This document shows, piece after piece, positions 54,915 to 63,304 of a stretch of DNA of 64,000 nt (its first letter is position 1; every line of letters begins with the position of its first letter). The stretch spans positions 3,115,199-3,179,198 of the forward strand of contig CP000875.1 in the NCBI GenBank assembly GCA_000018565.1, given 5' to 3'. The translations under genes were made by a program, and so were the position numbers. The notes below the pieces were generated by a model that saw nothing but the letters and a program-made list of their open reading frames with translations, was not told the origin of the DNA and ran no database searches. Source of the stretch: Herpetosiphon aurantiacus DSM 785. GTDB taxonomy: Bacteria; Chloroflexota; Chloroflexia; Chloroflexales; Herpetosiphonaceae.

Positions 54915-55999
54915 CCAACTATGGATTAACGATTGAAACGCTCTCGCCAGTGCATATCGGCGCTGGCGGGCCAGATTTGCGCCGCAACATTGATTTTGCG
55001 ATCTTCAACAATGTTCTCTATCTGCTCAATGTCGATGCGGTGCTTGAACAGATTTTGCCCGAAAATCCCAACGACCGTTTGTATCAACAAATTTTGAATA
55101 CACCCGATTTGGGCAGTTTTTTAACGGCTGACCTGCTGAGCAAGCATCCAGAGCTGTATTACTACAAACTTGAAGGCGTTTCCAAGCTAGAAACTATGCG
55201 GCCTGTGATTAAACACTGGACGCATGCGCCCTACATTCCAGGTAGCAGCCTCAAAGGTGCTTTGCGCAGCGCATGGGTTCGCCAACACTATCAGCAGCGC
55301 AACCTAATCCTAGATTTGCAGCAATTAAGCGATCGGCGCGAATGGGCTTTTCAGGCTCAGGAAGCACGTTTGCTTAGTCCTAAAGCATCACGCCCAAGCC
55401 AAAATCCCAACTATGACCTGTTTCGGGCAATTCAGGTCAGCGATAGCCAGCCCGCGCCTGCTGATGCGCTACGGCTTTACAACGCGGTGGTGTTTCCAGC
55501 TGCCAATCAAGGTATTCCGCTTGATTTGGAAGCGATTAAGCCGCGTGTAGCCCTGCAAGCCCGAATCAAATTCGATGATTACATCTTGGATAAGCAGGCC
55601 AAACAATTTGGGGTGCGCGAGCAAGGATTTAGCGTCGAGGCCTTGAAACAGGCTTGGCGCGAACAAGGCTTAGCGCGAATTCAGCAAGAATTAACCTTTT
55701 GGACTGGCCGCCGCGAAGGCGAGCATCTCCAGCAATTCTTTAGCAACTTGGCCCAACAGGCCAATACTGCGCCCGACAACTGCTTCTATATCGACATTGG
55801 CTGGGGCACAGGCTGGAAGAGCAAAACCCTTGGCGATATTATCAAAACGCCGCAACTTGCCCAGTTGATGCGCCGCTATCGGCTGAGTCGCAAGGAATAT
55901 CGTGAAGGCGATCGCTTTCCAAAAACCCGCCGCGCCGCTCGTGATACCAAAGGTGCGTTACGCGTCCCATTTGGCTGGGTCAAAGTAACGCTTAATTAG
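54911..55999 (+). CDS. csm5: Csm5, RAMP at the 3' end of the crRNA
   Basis: A 362-residue RAMP: LTIETLSPVHIGAGG at the N-terminus, YIPGSSLKGALRSAWV near residue 108, and a glycine/tryptophan-rich DIGWGTGWKSKTLG near residue 300. It caps the Csm complex at the crRNA 3' side and helps in maturation. ATG overlaps the csm4 stop. Confidence 0.93.
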   Translation: MTNYGLTIETLSPVHIGAGGPDLRRNIDFAIFNNVLYLLNVDAVLEQILPENPNDRLYQQILNTPDLGSFLTADLLSKHPELYYYKLEGVSKLETMRPVIKHWTHAPYIPGSSLKGALRSAWVRQHYQQRNLILDLQQLSDRREWAFQAQEARLLSPKASRPSQNPNYDLFRAIQVSDSQPAPADALRLYNAVVFPAANQGIPLDLEAIKPRVALQARIKFDDYILDKQAKQFGVREQGFSVEALKQAWREQGLARIQQELTFWTGRREGEHLQQFFSNLAQQANTAPDNCFYIDIGWGTGWKSKTLGDIIKTPQLAQLMRRYRLSRKEYREGDRFPKTRRAARDTKGALRVPFGWVKVTLN

Positions 56000-56004
56000 A
56001 CGTT

Positions 56005-56100
56005 TCCTCACCCCTAGCCCTCTCTCCCGCTGAGCTAGGAGATCGCACGACGTTATTCCCCCTCTCCCGCTTGCGGGATGAGGGGGCGAGGGGGTGAGGG
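56005..56100. repeat. REP-like extragenic repeat, copy G, inside the cas operon
   Basis: A copy (CCTCACCCC ... GGGTGAGGG) separating csm5 from the first CARF gene. Being a long hairpin, it could lower transcription of the downstream ancillary and adaptation genes relative to csm1-5. Confidence 0.8.
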
Positions 56101-56144
56101 CATGAAGTTAAGTTGAGGCAACAAACCATATTTAGGAGCTTCCC

Positions 56145-57587
56145 ATGCAACGAATTGCATTTTGTAATGTCGGTAATAGCGATGTCGCAGTCCAAGGGGC
56201 GATTATTCGGCCATCGCGACCAGCTGGCGAACACCATTGGCAAACCTATAGCGAACATCAATTTAGCGCACCAATTATCGATGCCTTTGCTCGCTATTTT
56301 CAGCATCGTCAGCTTATGATTGACCGATTAATCATGTTCGACACTGATCAAGCCGATACACCTGCCAGTAGCGTGAAAGATCGCAATAACGTTAGTTTGC
56401 GCGATAAAGATACATGTTGGTTTGGCATGATTTTAGAGCGTTATATTCAAGAACATTGGAGCCATGTGATTCGCATGGTCGAGCGCCGCACAATTTACGA
56501 TGTTAACCCAAGTTTATACGATGATGCGATGCAAGCATTTGGCCAACAATTAGCGAATATCAAGCATCAACCTGAAACTGAGTATTATGTTTTAGCCGCT
56601 GGCGGAACCCAAGCGTTCAATAATGCGCTCCAATTCAAGGCCATTGCACGTTTTCGCGAAGCCTGCTTTGTGCTCTATAAATCTGAACATGATCAATGGC
56701 CTTATTCGCTGAATATTCGTAAACAATTGCTCAATTCATTCAATATTTCAACTCCGATTCAATTAATTCAGCAGCATAATTTTCTTGGGGCAATTACCTT
56801 GCTCGAAGGCTCAGTTGAGCCAGGGATTATCGGATTGTTGCGCTATGCTAAATATCGCGAGGATTTCGATTTTGATTCGGCTCAGCAAATTTTAGCTCAA
56901 ATTCAATTTGATGTTGATGGTTCATTGCGCGATCTGGTGCGTTCAATTCAACATACTGCATATCAAATCAATCAAGCTGACTTGAAATTTCTCTTGGTTG
57001 AGCTTTATTATAATGCCCAAATTGCTTATACCAATGGCCGTTATGCCGATTTCCTGGGGCGTATGTTTCGCTTCCAAGAAACAGTCTTGCGCTATTTGGT
57101 TGAAACAACCTTCAAGCTTTCAACTGATTATAGTAAAGCGCACAAAGCTGAGAATCTTGCCAAATTTAATCAATTGTTGGTCGATGATCCAACACTGCAC
57201 GCATATCTTGAGCAAGCAACGCTGGGTGATCAAAAGCTCGATTATCAACATTTTTCGGTGCCAGTTTTGATCGCCATGCTCAATTTTGCCAGTGAAAAAG
57301 CTGGACAACGCTATCTCAGCAAACAGCAAGCAGGCCTGTGCATCGGCATCCTCAAAAATCTCCATAAAATTACCAATCTAGCTCAAATGCGCAACCAGAG
57401 CATCATTGCCCATGGCTTTCAAGGTGTTTCCAAGGAAAAAATTAACGAGGCAATGCAACTCAAACTAGAGCAAACTCCTTTGGATATACTACGCGATATA
57501 TTGAGCAAAATGCAGCTAGATTTATCTGAATCGCCGTTTCAGCAAATTCAAACGACGTTAACTCAAAAATTGTATAGCTTGATTTAG
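56145..57587 (+). CDS. Csm6-like CARF protein with C-terminal HEPN-like motif, copy 1
   Basis: A 480-residue protein. The N-terminal ~170 residues look like a CARF (cyclic-oligoadenylate-sensing) domain: IAFCNVGNSDVAV and VLAAGGTQAFNNALQF (the GGT motif that binds the signal). The C-terminal half is helical and includes MRNQSIIAHGF with an R-x6-H pattern (Arg416, His423), a slightly long version of the HEPN RNase signature. It shares the layout and the ADFL-(x)5-R segment with the next gene. AGGAG precedes its ATG. It is likely an RNase switched on by Cas10's second messenger. Confidence 0.75.
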   Translation: MQRIAFCNVGNSDVAVQGAIIRPSRPAGEHHWQTYSEHQFSAPIIDAFARYFQHRQLMIDRLIMFDTDQADTPASSVKDRNNVSLRDKDTCWFGMILERYIQEHWSHVIRMVERRTIYDVNPSLYDDAMQAFGQQLANIKHQPETEYYVLAAGGTQAFNNALQFKAIARFREACFVLYKSEHDQWPYSLNIRKQLLNSFNISTPIQLIQQHNFLGAITLLEGSVEPGIIGLLRYAKYREDFDFDSAQQILAQIQFDVDGSLRDLVRSIQHTAYQINQADLKFLLVELYYNAQIAYTNGRYADFLGRMFRFQETVLRYLVETTFKLSTDYSKAHKAENLAKFNQLLVDDPTLHAYLEQATLGDQKLDYQHFSVPVLIAMLNFASEKAGQRYLSKQQAGLCIGILKNLHKITNLAQMRNQSIIAHGFQGVSKEKINEAMQLKLEQTPLDILRDILSKMQLDLSESPFQQIQTTLTQKLYSLI

Positions 57588-57598
57588 GAGTGAATAGT

Positions 57599-58960
57599 AT
57601 GAGCAGATTATTGATTTGTAATATTGGCAATCGTGATATTTTATTGCCAATGGAATTGCTGCCAGTAGAATTACATAAAGCCAGCCATCGCGATAAAATT
57701 AAGTATATTCGCACTAATAAACCCAAGATCGGCTCTAGTCTTCAAATTACGATGATCAAAAAAGTTATTGATTATCTTGAATCTGATTCGATTGATTGGA
57801 TTCTTTTATTCGGAACTCAACAAGCTAACCCAAACTATCAGCCGACCGATACCTTTGAAGCTGCCGAACTGATGCGCGAATTATTGATCGAACGCTGGAA
57901 TTTTCGGCCTGAACGGGTTTTGGCGCATGCTGTGCCAGTTAATCCAACTCGCCAAAACGAGCTTATTCGCTTTTATGAAGCCCAATTAACCCAGTATGAT
58001 AGCCAAATTCAGCCAAGCCAGGTTTTTTTGGAGGTCACTGGCGGCACACCAGCCATGTCGAATGCGCTGCAACTAGCTGGCACTGAAATGTTTCAGGCCC
58101 GCGCAATTGCCTTGTATGTTACACCTGATAGTATGTTGCCAGAACGCTTATCGATTGGGCGGCGGATTTTGGGCGGCCCTTTGCGCAAGCTGATTCAGGC
58201 CAATCTAACCACGTTTCAATATCATGCAGCGCTGGATAGTTGGCATTTGTATAGGCCTTATTTTACCGATTTGCAGAGCGAAAGTAGTGCCAAAATAATT
58301 GAGGGGATGTTGGCTCATGCGGCTGCCCGGGTCAATCTCGATGTACCCCGGGCAATTTTGGCAATTCGTGATTTGGTAGGTTTGGCCGATGGGTTGTATG
58401 ATGTGATGATTCACGAATTGTACAATGCGCTGACCCCGCTATCGCATGAAAATGCCTTGGCCGAGGTTTTAGCACTGGCCGAAATTCGCTTGCAAAGCAA
58501 TAATTATGCCGATTTCCTGACCCAATTAGTACGTTATGTCGAGAACAGTTTACGCTTGGTTTGCCTATACTTGAATGTACCATTTATTAATTGGCAGGGC
58601 AAAGCAGACCCACATGGAGCCAGAGTTGATGACAATTGGCTCAAACAACAACGAATTGGAACTATTAAAATAGGTCAGTCGGGTTTACAACGCTTGCTGA
58701 GTATGTATGCACCGAACGATCCACAAGTTCAGTTAGTTTTGAAATTCGCCAAAACTTGCCAGCCATTAATTGAATTACGCAACGAAATTACCCATAGTTT
58801 GGGTGGCGTTTCGCAAACCCAAATTGAGCAAGCATTTGGCGATTCAGCGAGCGGAATATTGAGCTATATTCACCATAATTATCAACAACTAACCCAGCGA
58901 TCGCTCAACCACAACCCATATCACACGATCAACCAATGGATTAATCAATTATTGCAATAA
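57599..58960 (+). CDS. Csm6-like CARF protein with C-terminal HEPN motif, copy 2
   Basis: A 453-residue paralogue of the preceding gene. CARF: LLICNIGNRDILL and EVTGGTPAMSNALQLAG (Thr147 in the TGGT motif). HEPN: IELRNEITHSLGG, a canonical R-x4-H (Arg394, His399). ATG 57599 has AGGAG eight bases upstream and is preferred to GTG 57590. It lies two codons after copy 1 and just before cas6. Sensing of cyclic oligoadenylate followed by non-specific RNA cutting is the expected role; whether the pair forms a heterodimer is unknown. Confidence 0.8.
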   Translation: MSRLLICNIGNRDILLPMELLPVELHKASHRDKIKYIRTNKPKIGSSLQITMIKKVIDYLESDSIDWILLFGTQQANPNYQPTDTFEAAELMRELLIERWNFRPERVLAHAVPVNPTRQNELIRFYEAQLTQYDSQIQPSQVFLEVTGGTPAMSNALQLAGTEMFQARAIALYVTPDSMLPERLSIGRRILGGPLRKLIQANLTTFQYHAALDSWHLYRPYFTDLQSESSAKIIEGMLAHAAARVNLDVPRAILAIRDLVGLADGLYDVMIHELYNALTPLSHENALAEVLALAEIRLQSNNYADFLTQLVRYVENSLRLVCLYLNVPFINWQGKADPHGARVDDNWLKQQRIGTIKIGQSGLQRLLSMYAPNDPQVQLVLKFAKTCQPLIELRNEITHSLGGVSQTQIEQAFGDSASGILSYIHHNYQQLTQRSLNHNPYHTINQWINQLLQ

Positions 58961-58983
58961 TAGTTAGGATGAGGGATTTTCAG

Positions 58984-59793
58984 ATGCCAATGGCGTTAAT
59001 GCTCCAAATTCGACCGCTTAGCAATGCAACGGTTCAGCCTAGTTTGGCTCGGGCAGCGCATGCAGCAATCTTGAATATCATTCGCGAGGCTAACCCTGAT
59101 TTAGCCCAACAGGTACACGATGAAGTTGGCGCGAAGCCGCTGACCGTCTCGAATGTGCTGGGCATGCATACGCAGGGCAACCAAGCTACAGTGCAAACCA
59201 GTGAAGATTATGGTTTGCGCATAAGTTTGTTGACTCCAGCTTTAGAGCAGCTGGCCCAAACTTGGCAACCAGAGCAACTAGGATTCTTGAATCTTGATGG
59301 CAGCTCATGGCGAGTTGAGGCGATTTTGCGCCATGAGCACGAACACCCTTGGGTTGGGCAGCGTAGTTATAGCGAATTGCTTGCGCCGAGCATGGCCCAA
59401 GATTCGATTGCTCATCGCTGGACATTCCAATTTCACTCGCCAGTAACCTTTCGTCAACGGGGCTTGAATCAGCCGATGCCAACCCCCGATTTGGTATTTG
59501 GCAGTTTGCTGGATAAATGGAATGCGGTTGCGCCGCTGACCTTTCCCGATGAATTTAAGCGCTTTGCCAGCGAATGCATGGCGACCAGTTATTTTGAATT
59601 ACGCTCACAGCGAGAGCCAACCAAAAACCAAGCCATTCAAATTGGCGCGGTTGGCCATTGCACCTACACCGCAACCTCGCGTGATCGCTATTGGTGTTCG
59701 TGTATTGACACCTTGGCGCGGTTTGCTTTTTGGAGCGGAGTTGGAGCCGGAACGACGCGCGGTTTAGGCCGTGCCCGCTTAATTGAACGCTAA
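58984..59793 (+). CDS. cas6: Cas6, crRNA-processing endoribonuclease
   Basis: A ~269-residue RAMP endonuclease. FQFHSPVTFRQRG (about residue 145) and the C-terminal glycine-rich loop GVGAGTTRGLGRARL are diagnostic. The general-base His probably lies in the N-terminal third (AARAAHAAIL), as in other Cas6. ATG 58984 has GAGGG before it and is preferred to 58969. It should cut repeats before the GGGGATTAAAAC-containing end, leaving an 8-nt 5' handle. Confidence 0.9.
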   Translation: MPMALMLQIRPLSNATVQPSLARAAHAAILNIIREANPDLAQQVHDEVGAKPLTVSNVLGMHTQGNQATVQTSEDYGLRISLLTPALEQLAQTWQPEQLGFLNLDGSSWRVEAILRHEHEHPWVGQRSYSELLAPSMAQDSIAHRWTFQFHSPVTFRQRGLNQPMPTPDLVFGSLLDKWNAVAPLTFPDEFKRFASECMATSYFELRSQREPTKNQAIQIGAVGHCTYTATSRDRYWCSCIDTLARFAFWSGVGAGTTRGLGRARLIER

Positions 59794-59805
59794 GGAGTGG
59801 GAATT

Positions 59806-60825
59806 ATGGCAACGCTTTATGTTCTCGAACAAGGTGCAGAAATTCGCTGTGACGGTGAACGGCTAGCAATTTGGCAAACTGATCAAGAGCTGGGCAATGT
59901 GCCAATGGCCAAACTTGAAGATATTGTAGTGATGGGCAATATTGGGTTTAGCACGCCTGCGATCAAGCGCCTGTTGGATCAACAGATCGAAGTAACATTT
60001 TTGACGATTCACGGGCGCTACCATGGGCGCTTGATTGGCGAAGCGACCGCCCATGTGGCCTTGCGTCGCAACCAATATCGCCGAGCAGATGATGAGGTTT
60101 GGGCTTTGGCGATGGCTCAAGCCTGTGTTAGCGGCAAATTACGCAATTGCCGTGCTGTATTGCAACGCTTCGCCCGCAACCGCCAACAGGTCGAAAAAGA
60201 GGTTTTGGAATCGATTGAAGCCTTAGACCATTTTATTGATCGGGTTGATCGCACCACCAAAATCAGCTCATTGGTTGGGGTTGAAGGTAGTGGCTCGGCA
60301 GCCTATTTTGGTGGTTTACGCGGCCTCTTTGATAGCGAATGGATGTTCAATAATCGTAATCGCCGCCCACCAACCGACCCAGTTAATGTATTATTATCGT
60401 TGGGCTATACCCTTTTGGTGCATAAAACCCTTGGCGCAGTTCAGGCGGTAGGGTTCGATCCTTATCAAGGATTTTTACATCAACTCGATTACAATCGACC
60501 ATCGTTAGTGCTTGATTTGATCGAAGAATTTCGGCCAATTTTGGTTGATGCTTTGGTGATTCGCTGCTGTAATGATGGCAGGCTGACGGCCAATGATTTC
60601 AGCCCGAGCGACGATCCCAAGCACCCGATTTTACTCAGCAATGAGGGCAAAAAACGCTTTGTAGTGGCCTTTGAAGAACGCATGCGCACCGAAGTAACCC
60701 ATCCCGATGGCGCAGACGGACGGCCTGGCAAAGTCAGTTATTGGCGTTGTATCGAGCTTCAAGCCCGCTTATTGGCCCGCGCAATCCAGACTGGCACAAG
60801 CTATCAAGCTTGGACAACCCGTTAG
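59806..60825 (+). CDS. cas1: Cas1, spacer integrase
   Basis: A 339-residue integrase of normal length. Metal-binding residues are Glu160 (GVEGSGSAAYF), His225 (GFLHQLDYNRPSL) and Glu240 (DLIEEFRP). ATG 59806 follows AAGGAG. With Cas2 it inserts new spacers at the leader end of the array. There is no fused reverse transcriptase. Confidence 0.97.
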   Translation: MATLYVLEQGAEIRCDGERLAIWQTDQELGNVPMAKLEDIVVMGNIGFSTPAIKRLLDQQIEVTFLTIHGRYHGRLIGEATAHVALRRNQYRRADDEVWALAMAQACVSGKLRNCRAVLQRFARNRQQVEKEVLESIEALDHFIDRVDRTTKISSLVGVEGSGSAAYFGGLRGLFDSEWMFNNRNRRPPTDPVNVLLSLGYTLLVHKTLGAVQAVGFDPYQGFLHQLDYNRPSLVLDLIEEFRPILVDALVIRCCNDGRLTANDFSPSDDPKHPILLSNEGKKRFVVAFEERMRTEVTHPDGADGRPGKVSYWRCIELQARLLARAIQTGTSYQAWTTR

Positions 60826-60833
60826 GAGCGCGT

Positions 60834-61115
60834 ATGTTGTACTTGATCTCCTACGATATTGCGGTTGATAAACGGCGCACGAAAATTGCCAAAATTCTTG
60901 AAGGCTTTGGTCAGCGAGTGCAATATAGCGTTTTTGAATGCGACTTGACCGCCAAGCAATATACCAAATTGCGCGGCAAATTGCATAAAGTGCTGCGGCC
61001 AGAAGATGGCGATAATTTGCGAACATATCGGATTTGTGCTGCCTGTGCCCCAAATACCGAAATTGTGGGCAATGGGCCAGCGCTCGAAACCAGCGTTACG
61101 ATTTACATTTTTTGA
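60834..61115 (+). CDS. cas2: Cas2, adaptation subunit
   Basis: A 93-residue ferredoxin-fold protein: MLYLISYDIAVDKRRTKIAK with the conserved Asp, FGQRVQYSVFECDLT, and RTYRICAACAPNTEI. ATG 60834 (AGGAGCG upstream) is eight bases after cas1. It scaffolds the Cas1 dimers in spacer acquisition. Confidence 0.95.
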   Translation: MLYLISYDIAVDKRRTKIAKILEGFGQRVQYSVFECDLTAKQYTKLRGKLHKVLRPEDGDNLRTYRICAACAPNTEIVGNGPALETSVTIYIF

Positions 61116-61316
61116 ATTTCGGCATTGCAAAGCGCTAAATCGATGGTTATTCACAATTTAACTTTTTCAACATGCCGCGCGATCCCATTCTGAAGGGCAG
61201 AAAGCGACTTATCCACATGGAAATTTACTTAAAAAGTGGGTTAAAACTGCCCAAAAAAATCGGACCGCGCAAACCGCGCGTTTTAGCGCCTTGCAAAGCC
61301 ATGAAAAGTAGGGTAT
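61116..61316 (+). promoter_or_regulatory. Probable leader of CRISPR array 2
   Basis: The ~200 bases between cas2 and the first repeat are AT-rich with no ORF of note (a 76-codon frame crosses into the repeats and is not credible). A GCGCAAACCGCGCG hairpin lies about 45 bases before the first repeat. This position and the repeat orientation make it the leader, with the array promoter and integration signals. Confidence 0.6.
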
Positions 61317-61579
61317 ATTCAAATAACCAAAATCCTCGGAAGGGGATTAAAACGTTTCATATTTCAAACAGATTAAATGCCCATTCAATTCAATTCAAAT
61401 AACCAAAATCCTCGGAAGGGGATTAAAACGAGTAAATATGACAAGGATGCTGAAGATGCCTAGATTCATTCAAATAACCAAAATCCTCGGAAGGGGATTA
61501 AAACTGAGGCTTTATGGCTCCATCCCATCCCATCCTTCGGGCATTCAAATAACCAAAATCCTCGGAAGTATCGTATAAA

Positions 61580-61877
61580 CATGTCAAGTGGCGCGGATGA
61601 AGCCGCACGATCATGACCGCAGCGCTGCTGTGGTTTTTTTGTCGGTTCTGATGGATTGCCGATCAAGAGACAGGGTGCAGGACTGGTCAATTGCGCGTGG
61701 ACCATCCATGGTTGTGCATGGCGAGGTCAGTGCCTCAGCATCGAATACGGTCTCAGCACACGCGATCGGGCAGGGCGGTGTGTCATACTTCAGGAACGGT
61801 GTCACGCACCAAAGGGATTATCGACATCACGCCGATCCTGCTGGCTTGTCCAATCGGCAATCACCCACTGCGGCGCA
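61580..61877 (-). ncRNA. Candidate bridge-RNA region of the IS1111-type element
   Basis: The ~300-base non-coding flank downstream of the transposase gene is where IS1111-group elements encode their guide (bridge) RNA. Several short hairpins can be drawn (for example GGCGCGGATGAAGCCGC-like at about 61590). AGGGATTA at 61813-61820 matches the retained repeat part GGGATTA over 7 bases, which may be chance. The boundaries are not determined. Confidence 0.35.
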
Positions 61878-63122
61878 TCATCGCCCCAACGCCTGATACG
61901 GCTGCTGGCTCATCGCCATCGCAAAGAGGATGCGGTTGGCCTTGTTGGCCGCATGAATCAGGGCAACGGTTATCGGTTTTCCGCGTGCACGTGCGGCTTG
62001 CAAGCATGCCCGGACTGGGGGACAATGCCGACCCAAGCTGGCTCCAATACGGATCAGGGCTTGCCGGAGCGGAACCCGCCCCGCTAAAGAGGAACGGCCA
62101 ATCCGCGCCGTTGTGCCACTGGCATAGATGCTCGGCTCCAGCCCTGCCAGTGACCAGAGCGCCTTGGCTGAGCGGATGGCGTGGATGTCGCCGACCGCAG
62201 CGGCATAGCGAGCTGCCAGGACGGGACTCATGCCGGGAATGGAACAGAGCACGGCAGCCCACGATGCGGTGACCAGTGTTTCAGCCTCGGCATGCAGGGC
62301 TGCAAGCTGGGCGGCATGGAGGCAATACTGCTGCATGAGGGTGCTGAGCCGGGATGCAAGGGATCGCGTTTGGTCGGGTGGTAAGACAACCTGTGCTGCC
62401 AGAATCGCTGCAAGCTGCTGGGCACGCATCGGCCCACAGCGCACGTCGAGTGCTTTCAAGCGGGCTTGGATCGCAGCAACGGACAGCGAACGCCACGCAT
62501 GAGGATCGGGATAGTGGAGCAGGATGGCTTGAATGCTCTGACGCGTCCATGGGCGCGAGGAGACCAGTGGTTTACAGGCGGCGGTGCGCCGCGCAACCAA
62601 GCCGGGCCAGAGCAGATCGGTGAGGCGTTGAAGCGCATGGGCAAGCTGGGCCATGGCGGCGGTGGTCGCGGCCTCTTGGGCGGCCCAGGTACGAAAATGG
62701 GTCTGCTGGGGGGAGGGTGGTGACCACGGACGGCCATGACCATCACGGACGGCAGCAGCAATAGCATAGCAGTCACGGGCATCGGTTTTGCGTTGGCGAC
62801 CTGCCGTGAGCACCGCGCGGGCTTGGTGGACGGCGGTGGTATGGACGAGGAGGCAGGTGACGGTGGACGGAAGGGCTGCGGTCAGGGCATGCAGCCAGGG
62901 GAGATGATAGATACCAGTTGGTTCCATGGCGAGCGCGATGGGGCGCGTCTGGGCGAGCGTCGTGAGGGTGTCGATGACCTCCTGCAATGCCGTGGCATCG
63001 GTAGTAATGGAATGGGGTGGAATGAGCGGCGTGAGATCAGCGGTGAAGACGGCAAACCAATGGGTATGTTTGGCAATGTCGAGGGTTGCTAGGACAGTCG
63101 GTGGGTTGCTAGGATTGGGCAT
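61878..63122 (-). CDS. IS110-family DEDD transposase
   Basis: A 414-residue recombinase. The RuvC-like N-terminal domain has TLDIAKHTHWFAVF (Asp), ALAMEPTGIYHLPW (Glu) and RKTDARDCYAIA (Asp-x-x-Asp). The C-terminal Tnp domain has CSIPGMSPVLAARYAAAVGD and LAGLEPSIYASGTTARIGRSSLAG with the catalytic Ser region. GGGAGG directly precedes the ATG. It appears intact. GC content is clearly higher than that of the CRISPR region. Confidence 0.93.
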   Translation of the reverse strand: MPNPSNPPTVLATLDIAKHTHWFAVFTADLTPLIPPHSITTDATALQEVIDTLTTLAQTRPIALAMEPTGIYHLPWLHALTAALPSTVTCLLVHTTAVHQARAVLTAGRQRKTDARDCYAIAAAVRDGHGRPWSPPSPQQTHFRTWAAQEAATTAAMAQLAHALQRLTDLLWPGLVARRTAACKPLVSSRPWTRQSIQAILLHYPDPHAWRSLSVAAIQARLKALDVRCGPMRAQQLAAILAAQVVLPPDQTRSLASRLSTLMQQYCLHAAQLAALHAEAETLVTASWAAVLCSIPGMSPVLAARYAAAVGDIHAIRSAKALWSLAGLEPSIYASGTTARIGRSSLAGRVPLRQALIRIGASLGRHCPPVRACLQAARARGKPITVALIHAANKANRILFAMAMSQQPYQALGR

Positions 63123-63304
63123 ATGATCCTCCCAAGGGTCATGGACAAATCAATGCGGCAATAGGGGTGAACAACTCCATTGTCGCATGCATGATTGCAT
63201 GATTTGTTTATACCAGGGGATTAAAACATTCCCACTGGAGGTTTTCAGCACTCCAATTCATCTCAGTATTCAAATAACCAAAATCCTCGGAAGGGGATTA
63301 AAAC

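Larger units (their letters stand above)
61569..63215 (-). mobile_element. IS110/IS1111-type insertion sequence inside a CRISPR repeat
   Basis: About 1,647 bp between the two parts of the fourth repeat of array 2. The ends read TATCGTATAAAC (left) and GTTTATACCA (right), an imperfect subterminal inverted repeat. No target duplication beyond one ambiguous G. It carries one DEDD transposase on the minus strand, with ~300 bases of non-coding DNA after the gene and ~90 before, which fits the IS1111 subgroup. Confidence 0.88.
61317..63304 (+). CRISPR. CRISPR array 2, five 37-bp repeats, split by an insertion sequence
   Basis: Repeats at 61317-61353, 61393-61429, 61468-61504, a split copy (61543-61568 plus 63216-63227), and 63268-63304. 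Spacers are 39, 38, 38 and 40 bases. Each repeat begins ATTCAAATAACC and ends GGGGATTAAAAC, with a weak AATCC/GGATT stem. All copies are identical, including the last, so there is no degenerate trailer end. It lies directly after cas2 and is the array served by this type III-A locus. Confidence 0.97.

Noticed and set aside
1099-56100. The CCCTCACCCC repeat family as a CRISPR array or a set of attachment sites
   Set aside because: The copies are widely dispersed, palindromic and intergenic, without regular spacing or an integrase gene.
61172-61402. 76-codon ORF spanning the leader and first repeats of array 2
   Set aside because: It reads through CRISPR repeats and a spacer; no ribosome-binding site or similarity.
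61588-63126. Long plus-strand ORFs antisense to the IS110 transposase
   Set aside because: GC-rich shadow frames; the minus-strand frame has the DEDD motifs and a good ribosome-binding site.
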